From Bacteroidaceae bacterium (GTDB taxonomy: Bacteria; Bacteroidota; Bacteroidia; Bacteroidales; Bacteroidaceae), in assembly GCA_017461345.1 (NCBI GenBank), contig JAFTYP010000005.1, positions 1 through 64,000 of the forward strand: a stretch of DNA of 64,000 nucleotides, read 5' to 3'. Positions 44,436 to 51,785 of the stretch are shown here, piece after piece (within the stretch, counting starts at the first letter, position 1; each line of letters opens with the position of its first letter). Both the position numbers and the translations under genes were made by a program. The notes below the pieces were generated by a model. The model was not told where the DNA came from. It saw nothing but the letters and a program-made list of their open reading frames with translations, and made no database searches.

Positions 44436-45122
44436 CTACTCCTTCAGTTCGAAGTGCTGGTAGTCCTTCAGGGATTTCCAGTCGCCTCCCCACACAAAAC
44501 CGCGTTCGGTAAAGAGTTTGTAAGCCAGGTCGTGGCGTCTTACCATGTATGGGAACGACTTCTTGCGGTCGCAGTAACGCACAGCATTGGCGGGCCGTAC
44601 AAGGCGAGTGCCGTCACGCCGAACCTTACAATACGGGTTGTAGAGAGGATTGATGTCGATAGCCAAGCCACGAGCATGTTTCGACAACTTCTTTCCGTCA
44701 GTCATCTTTCGGAAACAGAAACACGAAGTGTTGTTGGCCTGCATCTGCTTCTCGTCGTCGGCACCATAGACATCCGGCAACACCATGCGCTCAATCGGAT
44801 ATCTTGCTTCGTAGAGAAGCCGGAAAATCTCCACCACCCTCTCGGCAATCTTCTTGCCCACAATCATCTCCCCCGAGTGCGTCCTCCCCTCGTAGTCGCA
44901 GTGGAGAACACGAACATAACACAAATCCTCCCGGCCTACATAAGGATTGTCACAGTAAGACTTGCCCTGCATCAGTCGCCACACAGAGTCCGGAATCTCA
45001 CTCAGCGTAAACCCATCCGCCGAAAGGCCATGGTTCTGACCTCGCATACTCAAGGCGCAAACCAACAAACATAAAACAATTCCCAAAAAATGTTTCACAG
45101 AAAATAACATCAAAAGTGACAT
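44436..45122 (-). CDS. M15-family D-alanyl-D-alanine carboxypeptidase-like protein
   Basis: A 228-residue exported peptidase of the M15 (VanY-like) family. An N-terminal hydrophobic segment (residues 5-25, VKHFLGIVLCLLVCALSMRG) is a signal peptide. The zinc motif is SKHARGLAIDINPLYNPY (first His and Asp), with the second half DWKSLKDYQHFELKE (second His). GFVWGGDWKS is typical. It probably trims peptidoglycan stem peptides in the periplasm. Two in-frame ATGs at 45122 and 45110 are possible starts. Its 3' end faces element B. Confidence 0.85.
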   Translation of the reverse strand: MSLLMLFSVKHFLGIVLCLLVCALSMRGQNHGLSADGFTLSEIPDSVWRLMQGKSYCDNPYVGREDLCYVRVLHCDYEGRTHSGEMIVGKKIAERVVEIFRLLYEARYPIERMVLPDVYGADDEKQMQANNTSCFCFRKMTDGKKLSKHARGLAIDINPLYNPYCKVRRDGTRLVRPANAVRYCDRKKSFPYMVRRHDLAYKLFTERGFVWGGDWKSLKDYQHFELKE

Positions 45123-45267
45123 ACAAAAGTATTAAATAAGGTTTAAACCGGAAACCATCTGTTAAGAAAACATGTAAAATCATCAAATATCATCCCGCTA
45201 AAGACAGCATTTCAACACAAATTCACACGAAAATAATCAATATGTAACATTTCGTAATACAAAAAAC

Positions 45268-45298
45268 TTTGCAGAGTGCACCATTTATAGTAACTTTG
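45268..45298 (+). promoter_or_regulatory. Promoter of the Na/Pi symporter gene
   Basis: TTTG (45268-45271), a 19-nt spacer and TAACTTTG (45291-45298) on the plus strand match the Bacteroidetes consensus, 29 nt before the ATG at 45328. Confidence 0.85.
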
Positions 45299-45327
45299 TA
45301 GGCAAAGAATAACACGAAAAAAAAATT

Positions 45328-47016
45328 ATGGAAACACCTTGGGATTACTTTATGATTTCAATGAAACTGTTAGGTGCCCTCAGCCTTCTCATCTTTGGCA
45401 TGAAGATGATGAGCGACGCCTTGCAGAAGATGGCAGGCTCACAGTTACGCCACGTACTGGCACGCATGACATCAAACCGCATCTCCGGAATGTTGACAGG
45501 AACGTTCGTAACCTGCGCCGTACAGTCGTCATCCGCAACAACCGTAATGACAGTCTCCTTCGTATCGGCAGGATTGCTAACGCTCTCACAAGCCATTTCC
45601 GTAATCATGGGAGCAAATATCGGCACCACACTCACCGCATGGATTATCTCCCTTGGCTATAACGTCGACCTCATTACCATCGTATTCCCCGCGTTTCTTG
45701 CAGGCATCATCCTAATATACAACAAACGTTACCGTTCAGTCGGCGACCTGCTCTTCGGCACCGCCTTCCTTTTCCTCTCCCTCGTCTTCCTGAGCCAAAC
45801 AGGCAAAGAACTCGATTTGGAGCACAACAAAGCAGTCGTCGACTTCTTCGCCTCCTTCGATGTCAACAGTTATTGGACAATCCTCTCCTTCTTGGCCATA
45901 GGAACAACCATAACCTGCATCGTACAATCCTCGGCAGCAATGATGGCCATCACCATCCTTCTGTGCTCCACAGGCGTACTCCCCATCTATTTAGGCATAG
46001 CCCTTGTCATGGGCGAAAACATCGGCACCACAGCAACAGCAAACCTTGCCGCCCTCGGAGCCAACACACAAGCTCGCAGAGCCGCACTCGCACATCTGCT
46101 TTTCAACGTCTTTGGCGTAATATGGGTGCTTTGCGTCTTCTTCCCCTTCGTGGAAATGGTCTGCTCAATGGTAGGCTATAACCCGCACACAGCAGGCCAA
46201 GAAACATTATTGCCCGTCGTTTTGGCAATGTTCCATACATGTTTCAATGTCACGAACACAGCCGTTCTCATAGGTTTCATTCCCCAAATGGAGCGAGTTG
46301 TTTGCTGGATTTTGCCAGAAAAGAACAACAAAAAACAAGATGACTTCCGCTTGCAATACATACACTCTAACCTCATTCAGACTCCCGAAATAGCAATCCT
46401 TCAGGCGCAAAAGGAGACGGCACACTTCGGCCAATACGTACAGGGCATGTTCTCTATTGTTCGCCAACTGCTGGAAGAGAAGAATAACGAGAAGGCTTCA
46501 GCCCTATACGAAAAGATAATGCATCAGGAAGACATATCAGACAAAATGGAATTGAGCATCGCCCGCTTCCTTGGCCAGGTGAGCGAAAATCATTTGAGTG
46601 ATGAAACGAAGGTGAAAGTTCGCCAAATGATTCGTGAGATAAGCGAATTGGAATCTATTGGCGATGTATGTTACCACATGGCAAGGACGCTGAACCGCAG
46701 GCAGGAATCCGGCCCTGACTTTACTCCTGCGCTTTATGGTAAACTTCGTTCTATCATGCAACTTACCGATAAGGCGTTGACGCAGATGAACCTCGAAATG
46801 TCCATGCACGAACATGATAACGATATGCGTGAAACCTATCGTATAGAGAACGAGATAAACAATATGCGCCAGCAACTAAAGGATCAGAACTTCATTGCTG
46901 TGGATAATCGTGAGTATGAATATACGGTGGGAACGATGTTCAGTGACATCGTAGGTGATTGTGAAAAGTTGGGCGACTATGTAGTCAACGTGGTTCAGGC
47001 GCGATTGGGAAAATAG
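45328..47016 (+). CDS. Na/phosphate cotransporter with PhoU-like domain
   Basis: A 562-residue inner-membrane protein. Residues 1-330 contain the two inverted NptA/SLC34-like repeats with the QSS motifs: TCAVQSSSATTVMTVSFVSA in the first half and TCIVQSSAAMMAITILLCS in the second; MGANIGTTLTAWI and MGENIGTTATANLAAL follow. Residues 350-560 are a PhoU-like four-helix region (VRQMIREISELESIGDVCYH). It couples sodium to phosphate uptake; the PhoU part probably senses or regulates. Strong promoter at 45268-45298. Confidence 0.92.
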   Translation: METPWDYFMISMKLLGALSLLIFGMKMMSDALQKMAGSQLRHVLARMTSNRISGMLTGTFVTCAVQSSSATTVMTVSFVSAGLLTLSQAISVIMGANIGTTLTAWIISLGYNVDLITIVFPAFLAGIILIYNKRYRSVGDLLFGTAFLFLSLVFLSQTGKELDLEHNKAVVDFFASFDVNSYWTILSFLAIGTTITCIVQSSAAMMAITILLCSTGVLPIYLGIALVMGENIGTTATANLAALGANTQARRAALAHLLFNVFGVIWVLCVFFPFVEMVCSMVGYNPHTAGQETLLPVVLAMFHTCFNVTNTAVLIGFIPQMERVVCWILPEKNNKKQDDFRLQYIHSNLIQTPEIAILQAQKETAHFGQYVQGMFSIVRQLLEEKNNEKASALYEKIMHQEDISDKMELSIARFLGQVSENHLSDETKVKVRQMIREISELESIGDVCYHMARTLNRRQESGPDFTPALYGKLRSIMQLTDKALTQMNLEMSMHEHDNDMRETYRIENEINNMRQQLKDQNFIAVDNREYEYTVGTMFSDIVGDCEKLGDYVVNVVQARLGK

Positions 47017-47039
47017 TTTTTCAATAGTGATTTTTTAGG

Positions 47040-47097
47040 CTTTTCCTCTTTCATTTCTGTATCGATGCATCGGGAATGGAGGGGGAAAGGCTTTTTT
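47040..47097 (+). terminator. Likely terminator after the Na/Pi symporter gene
   Basis: CTTTTCCTCTTTCATTTC (47040-47057) pairs imperfectly, with G-U pairs, with GAATGGAGGGGGAAAG (47074-47089), and is followed by CTTTTTT. Confidence 0.6.
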
Positions 47098-47154
47098 ATT
47101 GTCGGTACTGAACTGGTTTTTGTGAATCTTTCACTGCTTGTTTGGTGGATGAAT

Positions 47155-47877
47155 CTACTTCAATATCTTTGTTATTTGCTTTTCTGTTGCTTCGGGCAGG
47201 AGTTTGGAGAGGTGTTCGTACATGCGCTGGAATGATTCGTCGGGTGTTCTTGGGCATTGACACATTTCTTTGCCGAGCAGTTGTTCGGGTGTGGTCAGCA
47301 GTGACCATCCGAAGCCATATTCTCTTCCATGCTTATCGGTCGGATAGACAAAGTCTTCGGTTATGATGTGGCATGACATTTGCAAACGGGTGATGTATGC
47401 GTCGAACTTGGAGCGCATGTTCTTGCCTGTGAAGTTGCAGGCTGTTCGCAGATGGCGTGTTATCATGCTGCCGTGCTCGCGAAGGGTGGACAAAATGATG
47501 CCTTCTATGCTGTCTTCCTGAGGTTTTGGATGTGTGTTTCGTCGCCAGTTATACAGGTCTGGCCACCATTCGCGACTGATGAATCCTGCTTTGCCTGCGT
47601 AGAATTTGCCATAGACGCAGTTGCCTTCTCTTGCCACTGGCCCTTTCCATTCCCACAAAGGCCATTCCCATGTGCCGTCGTCGAACTTTACATATTGACA
47701 TTCTTCTGCCATTATTGCTTCTGCGGCAAAGCCTGGAATACCACTTTCCAGCAGTGGAAGGAAGCCGACTTGCCGGATGCATTCCATCAGTTCCGGACAC
47801 GAACTTATTTCCTGCCCAGTGTAAAATGACGCATTGTCAGTATGGATTTTGTCGATGAAACTTTCGTGGGGTTGCAT
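47155..47877 (-). CDS. AlkZ-related winged-helix protein
   Basis: A 240-residue protein without signal peptide. FAAEAIMAEECQYVKFDDGT and then WPLWEWKGPVAREGNCVYGK form the N-terminal half; residues 125-175 have winged-helix features (GIILSTLREHGSMITRHLR, then RSKFDAYITRLQMSCHIITE). I recall such proteins annotated as AlkZ-related, after the HTH_42 DNA crosslink glycosylases, but this one is about half the length of AlkZ and I cannot point to its catalytic QxQ motif. It may be a DNA-binding relative. A TAATTTTG box at 47909-47916 on the minus strand supports the start. Confidence 0.55.
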   Translation of the reverse strand: MQPHESFIDKIHTDNASFYTGQEISSCPELMECIRQVGFLPLLESGIPGFAAEAIMAEECQYVKFDDGTWEWPLWEWKGPVAREGNCVYGKFYAGKAGFISREWWPDLYNWRRNTHPKPQEDSIEGIILSTLREHGSMITRHLRTACNFTGKNMRSKFDAYITRLQMSCHIITEDFVYPTDKHGREYGFGWSLLTTPEQLLGKEMCQCPRTPDESFQRMYEHLSKLLPEATEKQITKILK

Positions 47878-47908
47878 TGTCAGTGTGTGATTTTATTTGT
47901 TTCTGCTG

Positions 47909-47916
47909 CAAAATTA
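47909..47916 (-). promoter_or_regulatory. -7 box of the AlkZ-related gene
   Basis: TAATTTTG on the minus strand, 31 nt before the ATG at 47877; no clear -33 box. Confidence 0.5.
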
Positions 47917-48029
47917 GGAAATTTATGCAGATAGATTGACAGATATGCTGAAAAAGATTAGAAATGCAATCGAAGGGCGACGAAAACAGCAGTACGGATG
48001 TTTTTTCGGTTTAAATGGAGTGGTTGAAA

Positions 48030-48117
48030 ATAATGGTTAACTTTTTCACTGATAATGCTTAACCATTCCGCCCATAATGCTTAACCTTTCTGCCCATAAT
48101 GGTTAACCTTTCCGAAA
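48030..48117 (+). repeat. 22-bp tandem repeat array E (four units)
   Basis: Four exact 22-bp units: 48030-48051, 48052-48073, 48074-48095 and 48096-48117. Each starts ATAATG(G/C)TTAAC; the last nine bases vary (for example ATTCCGCCC, TTTCTGCCC, TTTCCGAAA). No spacers separate the units. The array is 36 nt after the stop codon of the HAD gene (minus) and 150 nt upstream of the AlkZ-related gene. Confidence 0.9.
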
Positions 48118-48153
48118 CACGTGGCTGTGGCTTGTTGCAGAAGAGGTTTTTCT

Positions 48154-49029
48154 TTATAGCAGACATCTGATTGCGGCGGCAACACCATCGCAGTCGTTGC
48201 TTTCGGTTATGAAGTCGGCGATTTGTTTTACAGGACGTTTGGCATTGCGTGTTGCACACGACAGACCTCCCAGTTGCATCATGTTTATGTCGTTATATCC
48301 GTCGCCGCAGCAGAGCAGTTCCTCTGTCTTTCCGTTTAACATCGTCAGGAGTCTTCGAAGAGATTCTGCTTTGTCGATGCCCTTAGGTACCACTTCGAGC
48401 AGAAAACTCTCACTGCGATATGCCGAAAGCGACGACTCGAACAGCCGGTTTATCTTCTTCTCCAAATGCCAAAGCCTGCGAGGTGCTCCCGTAACAAGGC
48501 ATTTGTGCTGGGGCTCGACAATAGCCTCGACAAAGTCGTCTGCCTTCAACAATGGCATCTTATTAGCACGGGCAATATAGTTCGACCATTCGTCGGGCTC
48601 CCCCTGGACGACAATGCTGTTCCCCTTATACCCATGAAGACGGAAGGCCTCGCAGGGAACGGCAGCCCTAAGGGCAGGAATCATGCAGGCAGGAATAGTG
48701 TACTCACATATCGTTTCCCCTGATGCACAGTCATATATGAGCCCACCATTATAGGCAATAATAAAGCCGTGATGCTTGTCAAGTTCAAGTTCTTTGGCAA
48801 AAGGCAAGATGCTGTAAAGCGGGCGTCCGCTGGCAAGAATGACAGTCAAGCCACGATTCTGGGCATCGATAATGATGCGTTTTGTGTGGGCAGTAATACG
48901 CTTCTCGGAAGTGAGCAACGTCCCATCGAGGTCGGTGGCAAGGAAACGTATGGCAGGCCCCGACCCCTTCCCCGTCCATTCGTATTGGGCAGAAGCCGAA
49001 CAAACCAGCCGCTTCGGCCCTCTATTCAT
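48154..49029 (-). CDS. Cof-type HAD-IIB phosphatase
   Basis: A 291-residue HAD-superfamily hydrolase of the Cof/IIB group, cytoplasmic. Motif I is RFLATDLDGTLLTSEKRI, motif II is TVILASGRPLYSILPF, motif III is the Lys in PKGIDKAESLRRLL, and motif IV is CCGDGYNDINMMQL. The cap is the IIB type. Substrate not predictable; most are sugar phosphates or FMN/PLP. The start at 49029 (MNRGPKRLVCSAS) overlaps the FHA gene stop codon, which indicates coupling; the first 28 residues before motif I are longer than usual, so a later start could be real. Confidence 0.88.
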   Translation of the reverse strand: MNRGPKRLVCSASAQYEWTGKGSGPAIRFLATDLDGTLLTSEKRITAHTKRIIIDAQNRGLTVILASGRPLYSILPFAKELELDKHHGFIIAYNGGLIYDCASGETICEYTIPACMIPALRAAVPCEAFRLHGYKGNSIVVQGEPDEWSNYIARANKMPLLKADDFVEAIVEPQHKCLVTGAPRRLWHLEKKINRLFESSLSAYRSESFLLEVVPKGIDKAESLRRLLTMLNGKTEELLCCGDGYNDINMMQLGGLSCATRNAKRPVKQIADFITESNDCDGVAAAIRCLL

Positions 49030-49561
49030 CGTCTTCGAGTTTGAGAATAAGCGTTGTGGCACCGATAGTAATGACCGAACCGTCCTGAAGGCGTATGCGA
49101 TCCTGGTCGCGAAGTATTTCGTTCATGTAAAAAGTGCCAGTGCCGGAAGGCGCATCACGAAGGATGTACTGCAGATTCCCATCTTTGCCTCGCTGCACAC
49201 GAATAATACAATGACGCGTATCGACACTGGGATCGACGGTCTCAATAGGTTTGTTTATGCTGGTTCCGTGAACAAAACGGCCAAAAATATTGTCCCCCAT
49301 CTCAAGAGAGATCTCTTGTCTGAAGTGGAAAGCATTCTCCACAACAATAATACTCCCCCTGCTTATTTCGCTTTGATGAGTAGCAGAATCCTCTTGTACC
49401 AACTCCTTTTCCTCCCTACCCTCGTTCTTCAACGGCGGAAGTTTTATGGCAAATTGCTTGTTACACTGGCTGCATACGAAAACGAGACGCTGGCCAGGTT
49501 GGTAACGCGTCTCGTCGAATAGTGTGTAACTGTTGCACTTGGGGCAACGAACCTTCTTCAT
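49022..49561 (-). CDS. Zinc-ribbon plus FHA domain protein
   Basis: A 179-residue protein with an N-terminal zinc ribbon (MKKVRCPKCNSYTLFDETRY, then FVCSQCNKQF; a CxxC...CxxC pair), a short acidic linker with KEL and EDS, and an FHA domain from about 90 (MGDNIFGRFVHGTS, then VDPSVDTRHCIIRVQRGKDG and LRDAPSGTGTFYMNEI). FHA domains bind phosphothreonine peptides, so a link to a Ser/Thr kinase is expected, but none is nearby. It lies 15 nt after the HU/SPOR gene, and its end overlaps the HAD start by 8 nt. Confidence 0.88.
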   Translation of the reverse strand: MKKVRCPKCNSYTLFDETRYQPGQRLVFVCSQCNKQFAIKLPPLKNEGREEKELVQEDSATHQSEISRGSIIVVENAFHFRQEISLEMGDNIFGRFVHGTSINKPIETVDPSVDTRHCIIRVQRGKDGNLQYILRDAPSGTGTFYMNEILRDQDRIRLQDGSVITIGATTLILKLEDDE

Positions 49562-49576
49562 AGATATCGGTTTAAT

Positions 49577-50590
49577 TTATTGAATAGGCGTCATTTTGTC
49601 ATTCACCTTGCATGACCAGACATTGGCAAATTCGGTTGATTTCGCTTTCATCTGTCGCATTTGGTTGTAGGCATCAGACTCTGTTTCAAAGCCTTTTATG
49701 ATGACACGAACCATTGTTTCTGTCTTGCAGGCGATGGCATTGTAGCCTTGTTCCTGTAGTTTTGCCGCATAGTTGACAGCGTTTTTCTCGCTGATGGCAC
49801 TTGCTACGACGATGGCATAAAGTGCTTCTTTCACTTCGGCCTGTACCGGAATGGCGGATGCCTCTGCCTTGACGGGAGCCGAAGGTGTGGCTGTTTCGCT
49901 TTTTACCTCAACGGTTGTCGGTTGTATGGAGGCAATCTTTGGTGCGAAGAACAGTTCTGCTTGCTGTCTGCCCATTTCCTTGATGGTGTTTTCAAAGGGC
50001 GAAGTGAAGGCAAAGAACAGTACTATTGATGCTGCAACTGATGCTGCGTAGTTGAATGCGCGACGGTTGATGCGGATGGTTATAGTGTCGCGGTCGGCAG
50101 CAATGGATGTGAGTTTTATCTTTTTGGCAGCACGTTTTTTGTCTCTTTGTTGACGTATGTCGTTGCTCAACTTGGCAAATGGGAGTGCATCGAGTCCGTA
50201 ATAGGACGGAGATGCAATGCCGGACTGGAGTGGAATGAACGTGAGTTCCTGCTCATTGTCATTGCTTCGGAGCATATATCCCATGCTGCCTATGCTGACT
50301 GTGCCGTCTTCGGCTATTGCCTGCTGCAACTCGTCGACGTACTCTGCACACATGATTCGTGCTTCGTGGCGTGTCAGGTGGTGGAGTTTGGAGAGCGAAT
50401 GGATGAATTCTTCGCCTGCTTCTTGCTCGTTCCACTGGAACTTGACTGTGCGATAGGGCGGCAGGAATATGCCTTCTTCGTCTATGCGTTGGCTGCTCAT
50501 CTCGCATCGGGTGAAGGTTCCGAGTTGTGGAACGCTTACATTTGTGCGGCTGAAGAGCAGGTATTCTATGTGTGTTGATAATTCAATCAT
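49577..50590 (-). CDS. HU-CCDC81-like and SPOR domain membrane protein
   Basis: A 337-residue protein. Residues 1-130 resemble the two CCDC81-type HU domains of Bacteroidetes SPOR proteins (MIELSTHIEYLLFSRTNVSV, then LGTFTR and GTVSIGSMGYML). A single transmembrane helix lies near 182-200 (NYAASVAASIVLFFAFTSP). A linker rich in Thr/Pro/Ala follows, then a SPOR domain at about 255-335 (YAIVVASAISEKNAVNYAAK, then YNAIACKTETMVRVIIKGFE). SPOR domains bind denuded peptidoglycan at the division site, so the protein may connect envelope and nucleoid. Promoter at 50595-50626. Confidence 0.8.
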   Translation of the reverse strand: MIELSTHIEYLLFSRTNVSVPQLGTFTRCEMSSQRIDEEGIFLPPYRTVKFQWNEQEAGEEFIHSLSKLHHLTRHEARIMCAEYVDELQQAIAEDGTVSIGSMGYMLRSNDNEQELTFIPLQSGIASPSYYGLDALPFAKLSNDIRQQRDKKRAAKKIKLTSIAADRDTITIRINRRAFNYAASVAASIVLFFAFTSPFENTIKEMGRQQAELFFAPKIASIQPTTVEVKSETATPSAPVKAEASAIPVQAEVKEALYAIVVASAISEKNAVNYAAKLQEQGYNAIACKTETMVRVIIKGFETESDAYNQMRQMKAKSTEFANVWSCKVNDKMTPIQ

Positions 50591-50594
50591 GCCG

Positions 50595-50626
50595 CAAAGT
50601 TACGGGAATTGCATGAAAGCCCCAAA
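50595..50626 (-). promoter_or_regulatory. Promoter of the HU/SPOR-FHA-HAD operon
   Basis: On the minus strand TTTG (50623-50626), 20-nt spacer and TAACTTTG (50595-50602). The -7 box is only 4 nt before the ATG at 50590, so the message may be nearly leaderless, or the first codons may be downstream. Confidence 0.8.
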
Positions 50627-50678
50627 TTTTTTGTTGGGAATTTATCAACAATTTTCAAGCAAAACTTTAAGATTTGGC

Positions 50679-51290
50679 TTAATTTGTTTCCTTAATTTGC
50701 TCAGCCACTTCGGGTTTAATCTTGTATCGTTTATTTAAACCTTTAATGATGTCGTTTGTGATGTCGTACTTGGGATTTGCTATGAGAAGGTTGTCTCCTG
50801 CTTTGATCATTACGTAGTCGTACTTCTTTGTCTTGTTGTAATTTTGCAGGAATGATTGTATGCTGTCGCGTGCTTCTTCGTTGATGCGTGCCTGTTCCAT
50901 AGCGAAGTCGTTTTGCAGTCGGTCGGCAAGTTCTGCCAGGTCTGTCTGTTCTTTCTGTATGGAGGCTTGTGCGCGTTCCAGTTCGTCGCGTGTGGTGAAC
51001 TCGTTGCTCTCGTACTTTTTCTGTATGGAGGCTGCGTGGTTTTCCAGTGCGCGCTGTTTCTGTGCCAGTGTTTTCTGTATGTTGTTCCCTTTGCGTGTGA
51101 GTACTTCGCTGTAGTCTTTGTAGAGTTGATACTGGCTCATCAGTGTGTCGAGTTCGACGTATGCTATCTTGAGGCCGATGGTTTCTTCTGTCTGAACTGT
51201 TTCTGTTGTTGTTTCTTTTTCTTGGGCTCCGCAGGCGCCAAGTACCAGTGTGGCAGCAGCAAGGGCTGCACAGGCAAGATAATGTTTCAT
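50679..51290 (-). CDS. OmpH/Skp-like lipoprotein
   Basis: A 203-residue lipoprotein: signal peptide MKHYLACAALAAATLVLGAC with the acylated Cys at 20. The mature part has the Skp/OmpH fold signature: LKIAYVELDTLMSQYQLYKD at the beta core, then a long coiled coil (residues 75-150), and the C-terminal YDYVMIKAGDNLLIANPKYD strand. Skp-type proteins chaperone outer-membrane proteins in the periplasm; a lipid anchor is unusual for classical Skp but seen in Bacteroidetes. The start at 51290 is supported by the promoter at 51327-51357; an earlier in-frame start (51356) would lie within it. Confidence 0.88.
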   Translation of the reverse strand: MKHYLACAALAAATLVLGACGAQEKETTTETVQTEETIGLKIAYVELDTLMSQYQLYKDYSEVLTRKGNNIQKTLAQKQRALENHAASIQKKYESNEFTTRDELERAQASIQKEQTDLAELADRLQNDFAMEQARINEEARDSIQSFLQNYNKTKKYDYVMIKAGDNLLIANPKYDITNDIIKGLNKRYKIKPEVAEQIKETN

Positions 51291-51326
51291 TGTGTTTATT
51301 ACGTTTAATAGATTATTATATAGGTG

Positions 51327-51357
51327 CAAAGATACGCATAAAAAAGCATCCTGCAAA
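51327..51357 (-). promoter_or_regulatory. Promoter of the OmpH-like gene
   Basis: On the minus strand TTTG (51354-51357), 19-nt spacer, TATCTTTG (51327-51334), 37 nt before the ATG at 51290. Confidence 0.85.
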
Positions 51358-51422
51358 CATTCCGACTCTTAATTTTTGTGAATACGGAGGCTTGGTGTTT
51401 ATGGGGCTGTTGCTTGTTGCAA

Positions 51423-51488
51423 ATAATGGTTAACCTTTCCGACGATAATGATTAAGCATTATGGGCATAATGGTTAACCTATTTTGCG
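51423..51488 (+). repeat. 22-bp tandem repeat array F (three units)
   Basis: Units 51423-51444, 51445-51466 and 51467-51488. The first and third start ATAATGGTTAACC; the middle one is ATAATGATTAAGC. It lies 8 nt after the stop codon of the small membrane protein (minus) and upstream of the OmpH-like promoter. Confidence 0.85.
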
Positions 51489-51496
51489 GATGGGGT

Positions 51497-51709
51497 TCAG
51501 GTGTGTCTTCTTTCGCTTGTGTGAATTTTCTCTTTGCGCTCCATGGCGTCCATGCTCTGCACGCAGTGGATGCCCCGTTTGCGCATGGCTTTGCTGCCGC
51601 CGATGTGGGTGCTTCCGAATCGACTCCCAGGCTTTAGAATCATCTTTACGCATAAAAATAGGACGGATAAGCCAACAAATCCGAGAGTAAGTAATGCAAG
51701 TTTCAACAT
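51497..51709 (-). CDS. Conserved small single-pass membrane protein
   Basis: A 70-residue protein: a transmembrane helix at residues 2-22 (LKLALLTLGFVGLSVLFLCV), then a basic segment and the motif FGSTHIGGSKAMRKRGIHC with VQSMDAMERK. I recall similar small membrane proteins with a TH.GG.KA.R..GI.C motif in Bacteroides, with no known role. The cytoplasmic side is rich in Lys/Arg. A TATATTTG box on the minus strand at 51729-51736 supports transcription. It is divergent from pepD. Confidence 0.6.
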   Translation of the reverse strand: MLKLALLTLGFVGLSVLFLCVKMILKPGSRFGSTHIGGSKAMRKRGIHCVQSMDAMERKEKIHTSERRHT

Positions 51710-51728
51710 ATTTCATTAAATTTGTCTG

Positions 51729-51736
51729 CAAATATA
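51729..51736 (-). promoter_or_regulatory. -7 box of the small membrane protein gene
   Basis: TATATTTG on the minus strand, 19 nt before the ATG at 51709. A -33 box is not clear. Confidence 0.5.
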
Positions 51737-51785
51737 CAATAATAATAAGGAATATATAGTTTAAAGAATAAGAAAATACATAAAC

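Noticed and set aside
48030..48117. Possible CRISPR array in the 22-bp repeats
   Set aside because: Units are contiguous at 22 bp with no spacers, the variable bases drift rather than being unique, arrays have only 1-4 units and no cas gene is present.
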